A stretch of DNA of 12,585 bases, taken from the NCBI GenBank assembly GCA_017547265.1, contig JAFYQC010000192.1, forward strand, positions 1 to 12,585, given 5' to 3'. The notes under the pieces are model-generated. The model made no database searches, had not been told where the DNA came from, and worked only from the letters and a program-made list of their open reading frames with translations. The stretch comes from Kiritimatiellia bacterium. GTDB lineage: Bacteria > Verrucomicrobiota > Kiritimatiellia > RFP12 > UBA1067. Of this stretch, positions 1-5,827 are shown piece after piece; positions within the stretch are counted from its first letter, which is position 1, and each line of letters opens with the position of its first letter. The translations under genes were made by a program, and so were the position numbers.

Positions 1-240
1 ACTGATTCCTCGATGGCGGATGTTCAGGTTCAGACGCTCACGGGAGGCGGCAGCACTGACACGACCTACCTTTGGTATGACTTCTCTGATCCTGATGCCG
101 GCACCTTCTATGGCTGGTACAATGCCGATACCTTTGAGCCCCTTGTGGCTAATGAGGTTACTGTCGCGCCTGGTGAAGGTCTCTGGTCCGTGACTGCGGC
201 TAGTGGTCTTAACTTCAACTGGCCGAAAGTTGATCTCTAA
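1..240 (+). CDS. 3' end of a repeat-type surface protein (family A), partial
   Basis: The reading frame is open from the first base and ends at TAA 238-240, so this is the C-terminal 79 residues of a gene that starts outside the window. The fragment is rich in Tyr, Trp and Asp (LWYDFSDPDAG, YGWYNADTFEP) and ends in a PGEGLWSVTAASGLNFNWP stretch. The same layout (aromatic/acidic strand, then GEGFQIST, then a short hydrophobic end) closes the two-repeat protein at 4951-5748, so I place both in one family of exported beta-rich repeat proteins. The PEP-CTERM gene follows 69 bp downstream, as in the mirrored arm. The biochemical role is unknown; an exported or cell-surface location is inferred from the family and neighbours, since the N terminus is not visible. 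Confidence 0.7.
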   Translation, partial: TDSSMADVQVQTLTGGGSTDTTYLWYDFSDPDAGTFYGWYNADTFEPLVANEVTVAPGEGLWSVTAASGLNFNWPKVDL

Positions 241-250
241 TGATTTAGAA

Positions 251-279
251 TTGAAGTGTGCGGCGCGGTGTCGTATGCT
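251..279 (+). promoter_or_regulatory. Candidate sigma-70-like promoter for the PEP-CTERM gene
   Basis: TTGAAG (251-256) and TATGCT (274-279) are separated by exactly 17 bp in the A-B intergenic space. Each matches 4 of 6 bases of the -35 and -10 consensus. A start near 286 would leave a 5' leader of about 24 nt containing the AAGGA ribosome binding site at 296-300. This is pattern evidence only; promoter rules for this phylum are poorly known and co-transcription from gene A is equally possible. Confidence 0.35.
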
Positions 280-309
280 TTCAATGCTGAAAACCAAGGA
301 AAAATAACA

Positions 310-846
310 ATGAAGAAAATAATGATTACCATTGGAGCAGTCGCTATTGCGGCGATTGTCCAAGCGGGAACCTTCAACTGGGGAACCGGCATGGCGCAAT
401 ATATATATGCCGCTGGTGGTGCGTCTAAGCTAGACAACACTTACACGGCATATCTATTTGATGCAAATACTTATGCACAAGCAACTGCCGTCGCAGACTT
501 CACGGGGTCTGGGATTGACTTCACAAAGAAGATGGATAGCACCACAATTACTTCTGCAGGCGCGATTTCATCGAAGTCAGTTGCAGTGACGGCTGACGTT
601 AATTACGCAATGTATATACTAGTTGTTGACGGAGACAATGTATACATTGGTCCTGAAAAGGCCTACGCTGGACCTGGCGAAGGCAAGAGTTCTACAGTTC
701 AGTTCTCCACCACCACTTCTTCAAAGTTGGCGGTGCAGACGACTGCCTACAATGGAGCTGGCTGGTATGCTGCTCCGGAACCGACGAGCGGGCTTCTGCT
801 CCTCCTCGGCGTCGCTGGCCTTGCTTTGAAGCGTAAGCGTACGTAA
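310..846 (+). CDS. PEP-CTERM-tailed exported protein (family B)
   Basis: A 178-residue exported protein of unknown function. The start at 310 is chosen over an upstream in-frame ATG at 256 because AAGGA lies 9 nt before it and because it places a signal peptide at the N terminus (MKKIMITIGAVAIAAIVQA). The body is small, Ser/Thr/Ala-rich and lacks Cys. The C terminus has PEP at residues 156-158, followed by TSG, a hydrophobic helix and KRKR. This is the tripartite PEP-CTERM sorting signal, processed by an exosortase/archaeosortase-type enzyme in known cases; no such enzyme is in the window. Its paralogue is the minus-strand gene 4311-4895, with a closely matching tail but a divergent body. A strong terminator follows at 897-930. 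Likely role: a surface or matrix protein; the specific function is unknown. Confidence 0.85.
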   Translation: MKKIMITIGAVAIAAIVQAGTFNWGTGMAQYIYAAGGASKLDNTYTAYLFDANTYAQATAVADFTGSGIDFTKKMDSTTITSAGAISSKSVAVTADVNYAMYILVVDGDNVYIGPEKAYAGPGEGKSSTVQFSTTTSSKLAVQTTAYNGAGWYAAPEPTSGLLLLLGVAGLALKRKRT

Positions 847-896
847 CAGTGGATAGCTAAGGGGCGGCAACGGCTCTTGGCTTCCCAAACCAGACG

Positions 897-930
897 AAAA
901 GCCCGTCCGCAGTGCGCGGGCGGGCTTTTT
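897..930 (+). terminator. Rho-independent terminator after the PEP-CTERM gene
   Basis: A 10-bp stem (GCCCGTCCGC 901-910 with GCGGGCGGGC 916-925, one G-T wobble) closes a 5-nt loop and is followed by a T run, with A's on the 5' side. It lies only 28 nt before the next ATG (959), leaving little room for a separate promoter. Nearly the same hairpin occurs in the mirrored position at 4255-4289. Confidence 0.85.
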
Positions 931-958
931 AACAACATCAAAAGACTAAAAAACTACA

Positions 959-1831
959 ATGGCTTGGAACGGCAGCAATGGAAAGAACACTAACGGCACC
1001 TCGGTGTCGAAGAGCCCTCCCTGCAGCGCGCGAAAGTGCCCGTCGATCATGCGCGGCGCATTTGTCGTCCTCGCCGTTGTCGCAATTGCGGCAGGCGTGT
1101 GGCTCGTCATGTCGCGTGATGGCGGCGATCCCATTGAAAAGCAAAGCAAGGTTAAGACAACGAAAGCTGTAGTCAAGCCGATAGCTCGCACCATACCCAC
1201 GACGCCGAAACAAGAGTCTAAGGTTGAAGAGAAACCTGTTCCATTTTGGGAGCTTGACGAATCACAGACAAACACGCTTTCCGAGACACAATTAAAGAAA
1301 TGGCGTACTGTGAGACGCCCTCGAAGGGAACCATTTACGCGCAACAGGCCAAAGGCGAGATACGAGATATTTGATTACCGTAGCGAGAATATGATTGCGT
1401 GCCTACTCGCCGCCAAACCTGGACAAGGATTCATAGGCACACCGAATTACAAGGACATTGACAAGGATTTCTTGGAATCGTGCACTCATCCTATAGTCGT
1501 TGCAAAGGATGACGATGAATATGCCGCCGAACTGAAGCGCCAAATGATTGAGGTCAAGATTGATCTAAAGAACAGGTTAGACGCTGGTGAAGACCTTGCA
1601 GAGATACTCCAATCTTCTCGAGAAGAAATGCAGAAGCTGGCCGAATATCGTCGCTTAATGGCCGAGGAAGTTCGGCAAGTTGAACTATCTGACGAGTCTG
1701 TTGAGTCCGCCAAGGACATAATCGACGCAGCGAACAAACTACTTGCAGAGAAAGGCATCGCCCCTCTCAAGCCAAACCCAATAACCGCACACCGACTTAA
1801 GACATTACAAAAGGAAGGAACCCCGAAATGA
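959..1831 (+). CDS. Single-pass membrane protein with C-terminal helical domain (family C)
   Basis: A 290-residue protein of no family I can name. A short Ser/Asn/Lys-rich cytoplasmic head is followed by one transmembrane helix (about residues 33-51), a Lys/Pro-rich linker (55-95) and a globular/helical part. From about residue 185 it becomes strongly charged and coiled-coil-like (AAELKRQMIEVKIDLKNRLD, EEMQKLAEYRRLMAEEVRQV), ending in DAANKLLAEKGIAPLKPNP. The minus-strand gene 3434-4234 shares this architecture and the pattern D/N-GGE/N-x-x-E...EYRR/EKRRMA..E, so they are paralogues. Its stop overlaps the start of gene D (ATGA), implying translational coupling and probably a functional pair. 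No clear ribosome binding site precedes 959; an alternative start at 1049 would put the helix directly at the N terminus. Confidence 0.75.
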   Translation: MAWNGSNGKNTNGTSVSKSPPCSARKCPSIMRGAFVVLAVVAIAAGVWLVMSRDGGDPIEKQSKVKTTKAVVKPIARTIPTTPKQESKVEEKPVPFWELDESQTNTLSETQLKKWRTVRRPRREPFTRNRPKARYEIFDYRSENMIACLLAAKPGQGFIGTPNYKDIDKDFLESCTHPIVVAKDDDEYAAELKRQMIEVKIDLKNRLDAGEDLAEILQSSREEMQKLAEYRRLMAEEVRQVELSDESVESAKDIIDAANKLLAEKGIAPLKPNPITAHRLKTLQKEGTPK

Positions 1832-2607
1832 ATAAAACCCTAGTCTTTATTGGAAGCTTCTTGTTCACTTTAATCTGTGCTTCAGAGTCGCAGTCTAATG
1901 TTGGCGAGACAACTACAAAGAAAATAGATCCTGTCAAGTTCTCAGCCGCCGTCTACCGCCAGACCGGAGGTCATGTCGCAAGACCCGAAACACGCAAGGG
2001 TAGAATTGTGTGTGTAAACTGCCAAAACGCCATCAAGGCCTCTACTATTGGGGAGGCGACGGGTTTATTTGGAAATATAGTTAAGCTTCCTGTCGAAATC
2101 GAGCGCGGCAAGTTCGCATGGCCAAGCCCTGCTGTGGTCGGCAACGCTTCGCTCTTTATCGTTGACGACGAGTCATTTCCGACTATTGTATCTGCACCCG
2201 AAAGTCGTTGGGCGATGATCAATGTTGCGCCGTTACGCAAAGGACGCGGAGTAGAGGCACCCTATTTCAATGCTCGCGCCAAGAAAGAGATTACTCGTGG
2301 TCTAGCATTGCTTTGTGGTGCTCAGAGTTCAAGCTTTCCAGGAACGATTATGGGCTGCGTTACTGAGCCGGAGCAACTTGATGGTTTTACGGACTTTCGA
2401 CTTCCAGTCGATGTTGCAAAACGATTTAATACGTACATCAAGGGTTATGGAGCAATACCGGCAATAGAGGTTACCTACAAGAAAGCCTGCCAAGAAGGCT
2501 GGGCGCCTACGCCGACGAACGATGTTCAGAAGGCCATCTGGGACGAGACCCGTCAACTTCCGACAAAGCCCATCAAGATCGAGTTTGACCCTGTCAAGGG
2601 GAAGTAA
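1828..2607 (+). CDS. Exported protein of the GWAPxPTND / KGK family (family D)
   Basis: A 259-residue protein with an N-terminal export signal (MNKTLVFIGSFLFTLICASE); no good lipobox because Ile precedes the Cys. AAGGAAGGAA at 1811-1820 gives a strong ribosome binding site, and the ATG overlaps the stop of gene C. The C-terminal 43 residues (217-259), with GWAPTPTND, QKAIWDETRQLPTKP and a final DPVKGK, match 31 of 43 positions in the minus-strand gene 2669-3418; the middle also aligns (RAKKEITRGLALLCGA with RTRKAINRAICLVCGA). The order of elements faintly recalls archaemetzincin-type metalloproteases, but no HExxH motif is present, so no catalytic claim is made. It probably acts outside the inner membrane with the partner encoded by gene C. 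Confidence 0.8.
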   Translation: MNKTLVFIGSFLFTLICASESQSNVGETTTKKIDPVKFSAAVYRQTGGHVARPETRKGRIVCVNCQNAIKASTIGEATGLFGNIVKLPVEIERGKFAWPSPAVVGNASLFIVDDESFPTIVSAPESRWAMINVAPLRKGRGVEAPYFNARAKKEITRGLALLCGAQSSSFPGTIMGCVTEPEQLDGFTDFRLPVDVAKRFNTYIKGYGAIPAIEVTYKKACQEGWAPTPTNDVQKAIWDETRQLPTKPIKIEFDPVKGK

Positions 2608-2624
2608 CGGCCTCTCATAAACAT

Positions 2625-2659
2625 AAAGAAGCCGCCCTCGAATTGAGGACGGCTTCTTT
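2625..2659. terminator. Bidirectional terminator between convergent D genes
   Basis: AAAGAAGCCGCCCTC (2625-2639) pairs with GAGGACGGCTTCTTT (2645-2659) across a 5-nt loop with a single mismatch. The A/T-rich outer arms can act as terminator tails for either strand. It lies between the stops at 2607 and 2669 and is the centre of symmetry of the mirrored gene block. Confidence 0.85.
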
Positions 2660-2668
2660 GCCTTTAGG

Positions 2669-3418
2669 CTACTTGCCTTTCTTTGGATCGTATTCTATCT
2701 TCATGGGTTTGGTTGGTAGCGCCCTAACTCTGTCCCAGATCGCCTTCTGAATGTCGTTCGTGGGAGCAGGAGCCCAGCCTTGCTGAATCGCATTCTCATA
2801 TGTCGTGCGGAGAATGGGGCGGACGCCGAGCGTCTTCAGGTAATGCTGTATTCGAGTAAAGACATCCGGGGGGAGACCTTCGTTGCTGAATCTGTCGTAG
2901 TCCTTGATTCCATTTTTGAACGGCCCGACAAGTGTATTCGGGTATTGAGACCCGCCAGCGCCGCAGACGAGGCATATTGCGCGGTTGATTGCCTTGCGCG
3001 TCCGCAGGGCCAGTATCTCGTCACCCGGCTTGTCTGCATCGAGAGCCGCCACATTGACGCTTGCCCACAGCTCGTCCGGCGAGACCAAGATTGGCGACTC
3101 GGACTTAGCATCGTCCTTGACGAAGACCACAATGGTCGCACCAAGCGCGCCAGCACTCTTCTGATTCGGCGCAGCGGCTTTCGCCTCGTCTACGGTCTTC
3201 ATGTCAATTGACATCTTTGCATGGAAGCGCATATATGTAACGGGCTTGGAGATCTTGTCCTCCGGCAGCCGCTTCTGCGCATTAGCGATAAGGACAAGTC
3301 CGTTCCCTGGGTCGTCCTTGATAATAAAGCCGCCAGTTTCCCGAAGGAACTCCTCGTTGGCGGCGAGCGCCGACATCGTAAAAGCAGTCGCAAATAGTGT
3401 AAGGATTAACTTGTTCAT
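2669..3418 (-). CDS. Exported protein, paralogue of family D (D')
   Basis: A 249-residue protein with a classical signal peptide (MNKLILTLFATAFTMSALA, cleavage before ANEE). The start at 3418 has AAAGGA just upstream. The mature part contains ETGGFI, a long variable middle, then PDELWASVNVAAL, RTRKAINRAICLVCGAGGS, GWAPAPTND, QKAIWDRVRALPTKP and a terminal KKGK. These blocks occur in the same order in the convergent gene 1828-2607, showing common descent. The gene begins 15 bp after the stop of C' and is probably co-translated with it. A catalytic motif is not evident; the function is unknown. It may be a soluble periplasmic or secreted partner of the adjacent membrane protein. Confidence 0.82.
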   Translation of the reverse strand: MNKLILTLFATAFTMSALAANEEFLRETGGFIIKDDPGNGLVLIANAQKRLPEDKISKPVTYMRFHAKMSIDMKTVDEAKAAAPNQKSAGALGATIVVFVKDDAKSESPILVSPDELWASVNVAALDADKPGDEILALRTRKAINRAICLVCGAGGSQYPNTLVGPFKNGIKDYDRFSNEGLPPDVFTRIQHYLKTLGVRPILRTTYENAIQQGWAPAPTNDIQKAIWDRVRALPTKPMKIEYDPKKGK

Positions 3419-3433
3419 CGGTGTCCTTTCTTG

Positions 3434-4234
3434 TCATTCATAGTCATCGGGAAGATCGATATTCAACTTCTTTATGCCTTCTTCTGCCAGCTTGTCGTTT
3501 ACCTCTTTCTGAAGCATACGCGCCAGTTCAGGGTCTTTTTCTTCGCTGGCGATGCGGAGAATTTCCTTTTTCGCCATTCGGCGCTTTTCGTATGCTTGCT
3601 GGAGAAGTTTGTGATAATACTCGAAGAACTCGCTTGGATTGCCGCCGTTCTTTATGAACTTACGCATCTCTGCCTTGGCCTCGGTGATTATCTCCTTGCT
3701 CAAGGCGGTCTCTTCGGAGTCCTTTTCGGACACGGGATTGTCGCTCATCAGAATGCTGACGAGATTGTCCATGTCTTTCTTTGGAAGCTTCAGCAGAGGG
3801 AACGGGGCAAGCCCGACTTCGCGTCCAAAAGTCTGAAGAAGGAGCTGCTCTGTTGCATTACGATAAGGAAGCGGTTGACGGACGCGACTGGCACCATTGG
3901 TGTGAACCGCATGGACCTTCCGGCGTTCAGCGCGCCAAGGCCTGTTTGTGGGCTGCCAGACGCCAAGCGACGACTTTACCATGCCTTCATGTGGATTGGC
4001 CTTCGACGGTGGTCCAACCACTTCCTTGGGGACGTGTCTTGAAGGGACGGCGGGCGTGTTTGGCTTAATGCATTCTGACTTTTTGGGTGTCCGCTCATCC
4101 GTGGAAGCATCGGAGCCGTGCATCAGATACCAGCCAATGCCAACTATGGCAACTGTAGTTATAAGGCTGAAGACTATGAGAGGAATCGGCGATTTCCTCT
4201 TTGCTGTCGGCTTTGTATTTCCAGGCGCAATCAC
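3434..4234 (-). CDS. Single-pass membrane protein, paralogue of family C (C')
   Basis: A 266-residue protein starting at a GTG codon (4232-4234) with AAAGGAAA upstream; no better ATG start lies near. A basic head (TKPTAKRKS) precedes one transmembrane helix (residues about 17-38), then a Pro/Lys-rich linker, a middle region and a charged helical C-terminal domain (EEILRIASEEKD-like: KKEILRIASEEKDPELARML, then KEVNDKLAEEGIKKLNIDLP). The order helix, basic linker, G-x-G region, paired helices and KLAEEGI/KLLAEKGI end matches gene 959-1831, so this is its diverged partner. D' follows 15 bp downstream. The gene begins about 20 bp after the terminator that closes B', so its transcription may rely on read-through. 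The function is unknown. Confidence 0.75.
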   Translation of the reverse strand: MIAPGNTKPTAKRKSPIPLIVFSLITTVAIVGIGWYLMHGSDASTDERTPKKSECIKPNTPAVPSRHVPKEVVGPPSKANPHEGMVKSSLGVWQPTNRPWRAERRKVHAVHTNGASRVRQPLPYRNATEQLLLQTFGREVGLAPFPLLKLPKKDMDNLVSILMSDNPVSEKDSEETALSKEIITEAKAEMRKFIKNGGNPSEFFEYYHKLLQQAYEKRRMAKKEILRIASEEKDPELARMLQKEVNDKLAEEGIKKLNIDLPDDYE

Positions 4235-4254
4235 GTATTCTTTCCTTTAAGACA

Positions 4255-4289
4255 GAAAGCCCGCCCGTGCAATCACGGACGGGCCTCTG
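4255..4289 (-). terminator. Terminator after the minus-strand PEP-CTERM gene
   Basis: Read on the minus strand, GCCCGTCCGTG (4284-4274) pairs with CACGGGCGGGC (4269-4259) across a 4-nt loop, followed by a short TTTC tail. Stem sequence and placement match the terminator at 897-930, but the T tract is weaker, so it could be partly read through into C'. Confidence 0.75.
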
Positions 4290-4310
4290 TGCTGTTATGC
4301 GTCTAACGAA

Positions 4311-4895
4311 TTAGGCGCGACGGCGACGGAGTGCAAGACCAGCCATGCCGAGAAGCATGAGAAGTCCACTCGTCGGCTCAGGAACCGCGGTCCAGCTTGC
4401 CCCGCCAGCTGCGAGCGTAAGGCTCTGGTTTGCGCTTGCCGTACCAAACTTAAGGGCATAAGACCCGTCAGCCTCGGCTCCGCCAACAACCATATAGTGC
4501 GTTGCGTCAGCTACAGAGTCCGCATTGAAAACGACTGCGTAGAAGTAGCCGTACTGGAGATCGGATGCTGACGGGCTTACCCAGCTCGTAGCATACGTCG
4601 TAACCTTTGCGGATGACACACTACCCTCGTCGGTAAGCCCTTTGGCAGCAGGAATGGTGTGCGAGGCAAACGCATCTGCATCCTTTTTTCCTGCAGCTGT
4701 TATGGCGTCTGCAATGGACCAAACCTTGGCAGCAGCAGCTCCAGTATCATCGGCCGCCATAAGGAAGTATGTCAAATATCCCTCCGTTGTGGCTGTTCCT
4801 TGAGCTGTGACGCCAGAGACTTTCCACGTCACGTTAGCGGCACTTGCGGCAAAGCCGACAACCGCAATTGCCAATGCTATTAGTACTTTTTTCAT
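4311..4895 (-). CDS. PEP-CTERM-tailed exported protein, paralogue of family B (B')
   Basis: A 194-residue exported protein. The start at 4895 is preferred to an in-frame ATG at 4919 because AAAAAAGGA sits a proper distance upstream and the protein then opens with a signal peptide (MKKVLIALAIAVVGFAASA, then ANVTWK). The body is Ala/Ser/Thr/Asp-rich without Cys. The C terminus has PEP at residues 172-174, then TSGLLMLLGMAGLAL and RRRRA, a canonical PEP-CTERM signal that keeps almost the same tail as the gene at 310-846 while the bodies have diverged. It lies 55 bp downstream of A' and is followed by a terminator. Likely anchored to or processed at the cell envelope by an exosortase-like enzyme encoded elsewhere; the specific role is unknown. 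Confidence 0.87.
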   Translation of the reverse strand: MKKVLIALAIAVVGFAASAANVTWKVSGVTAQGTATTEGYLTYFLMAADDTGAAAAKVWSIADAITAAGKKDADAFASHTIPAAKGLTDEGSVSSAKVTTYATSWVSPSASDLQYGYFYAVVFNADSVADATHYMVVGGAEADGSYALKFGTASANQSLTLAAGGASWTAVPEPTSGLLMLLGMAGLALRRRRA

Positions 4896-4950
4896 TTTTG
4901 TTCCTTTTTTAGTTTTCAATAGCCCGCCACCCTGTGCGGCAGACTAGAAA

Positions 4951-5748
4951 TTACAGCTCGAAAGGCGCAAGGATCGTTACCTCTGCGTCCTCAAACGTCG
5001 AGATTTGAAAGCCCTCGCCTGCGGCAAACGTCTTCCTAGTGGCGGGGTCGGAGGGATCCGCATACTGGTATTCATCATTGTCTTCGTCATAGAGGAACCA
5101 TGCGCCATTCGTTCCCTCGACAACATTAATCCTGTAGCCAGAGGGACCAACCTTGCCATCTGTACGATTCTTAAACCACTGATAGGTTTCGGCAGTCAGC
5201 TGTGACTCGTCAAGAACCTGGAGGTCTGTTGTGTCGGACGCGACATCAGCACCCATTTGAATGTCCTGAATGTTGATGGGCTGAGGATAAGGATTGCCGT
5301 AATAGTTGAAGCCCTCACGAGCCGCCGATGTGCCCGCGAAGAGAACGTCGTCGTCGGTCACAGCACCTGCAAATGTTGTAGTGGCACCATCAAACGACGA
5401 TATCTGGACGCAGTCGCCATAATCGAACTCACGGTCAGACACAAAGGTATATTCATCATTATCTTCGTCATAGAGGAACCAAGCACCATTTGTTCCCGGT
5501 ATTACATCGATCCTGTAGCCAGAGGGACCAACCTTGCCGTCCGTACGATTCTTAAACCACTGATAGGTTTCGGTAGTCAGCTGGGACTCGTCAAGAACCT
5601 GGAGATCTGTTGTGTCAGACGCGACATCAGCCCCCATCTGAATGTCTTGAAGGTTCATGGATTTAGTCCCATTAACCTTGATGAACATCGGTGCGACGTA
5701 GTTGAATCCTTCTCTGCTGGAATTAGTCTGGTAGCCCACAATGGACGA
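4951..5748 (-). CDS. Two-repeat surface protein missing its 5' end (A')
   Basis: About 266 residues of recognisable protein: SSIVGYQTN, then two tandem units of 127 residues, each holding GFNY, INIQ/MNLQDIQMG, DTTDLQVLDESQL, YQWFKNRTDGKVGPSGY, NGAWFLYDEDNDEY and a closing C/F-QIS-SF/TF segment, ending in LAPFEL. It resembles the 3' fragment at 1-240. There is no signal peptide: the homologous part begins at about 5748 and upstream sequence belongs to the recombinase 3' region. The first in-frame ATG inside the protein is at 5688 and lacks a ribosome binding site. The frame stays open upstream to at least 6069, but that part overlaps the recombinase gene and has no matching character. I read this as a gene cut just after its export signal by integration; it may be silent. 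Intact function would be an exported, beta-rich surface protein. Confidence 0.7.
   Translation of the reverse strand, partial: SSIVGYQTNSSREGFNYVAPMFIKVNGTKSMNLQDIQMGADVASDTTDLQVLDESQLTTETYQWFKNRTDGKVGPSGYRIDVIPGTNGAWFLYDEDNDEYTFVSDREFDYGDCVQISSFDGATTTFAGAVTDDDVLFAGTSAAREGFNYYGNPYPQPINIQDIQMGADVASDTTDLQVLDESQLTAETYQWFKNRTDGKVGPSGYRINVVEGTNGAWFLYDEDNDEYQYADPSDPATRKTFAAGEGFQISTFEDAEVTILAPFEL
5067..5273 (-). repeat. Internal direct repeat, copy 2 of the surface protein
   Basis: This DNA segment matches 5448-5654 with only scattered substitutions and no indels, at an offset of exactly 381 bp (127 codons). Both copies contain the same run coding for YQWFKNRTDGKVGPSGY. Conservation at the DNA level implies a recent duplication or gene conversion. 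Confidence 0.9.
5448..5654 (-). repeat. Internal direct repeat, copy 1 of the surface protein
   Basis: Partner of the repeat at 5067-5273, offset 381 bp, in the same orientation. Flanks outside these limits (for example the segment coding for TFVSDREFDYGD versus QYADPSDPATRK) are much less alike, so the similarity has defined edges. Confidence 0.9.
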
Positions 5749-5756
5749 AACACGCC

Positions 5757-5777
5757 CATGCCGCAGATCGCAGCATG
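5757..5777. other. Candidate recombination core site (attachment junction)
   Basis: An imperfect inverted repeat with arms CATGCCGC and GCAGCATG (one mismatched pair) around a 5-bp centre AGATC. It lies 51 bp beyond the recombinase stop codon and 9 bp outside the point where homology of the truncated surface protein begins. Short paired arms around a small spacer are typical of tyrosine-recombinase core sites. The other end of any element is not in the window, so this cannot be confirmed here. Confidence 0.4.
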
Positions 5778-5827
5778 GACGCTCTACCCTTGTGAAGTTA
5801 GCGTGCAGAGATGTGCAGTCGATGAGA

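Larger units (their letters stand above)
1..5748. other. Mirror-image duplicated four-gene block
   Basis: Gene order A-B-terminator-C-D on the plus strand is repeated as D'-C'-terminator-B'-A' on the minus strand, centred on the hairpin at 2625-2659. Every one of the four families has a counterpart, and the B-C terminators match too. Divergence between arms (strong in B, C and the middle of D) excludes a fold-back cloning or assembly artefact. Confidence 0.8.

Noticed and set aside
1613..1626. Perfect 14-bp palindrome TCTTCTCGAGAAGA
   Set aside because: It lies inside the coding sequence for a charged helix of gene C (SSREE) with no matching site elsewhere in the window; chance plus codon composition explains it.
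3431..4042. Plus-strand open frame of 203 codons opposite C'
   Set aside because: It is a shadow of the C'/D' region; it lacks a ribosome binding site and overlaps a gene supported by paralogy to 959-1831.
1..5748. Mirror-image block as an assembly or amplification fold-back artefact
   Set aside because: A fold-back would give arms of equal sequence; here they are diverged paralogues of different length.
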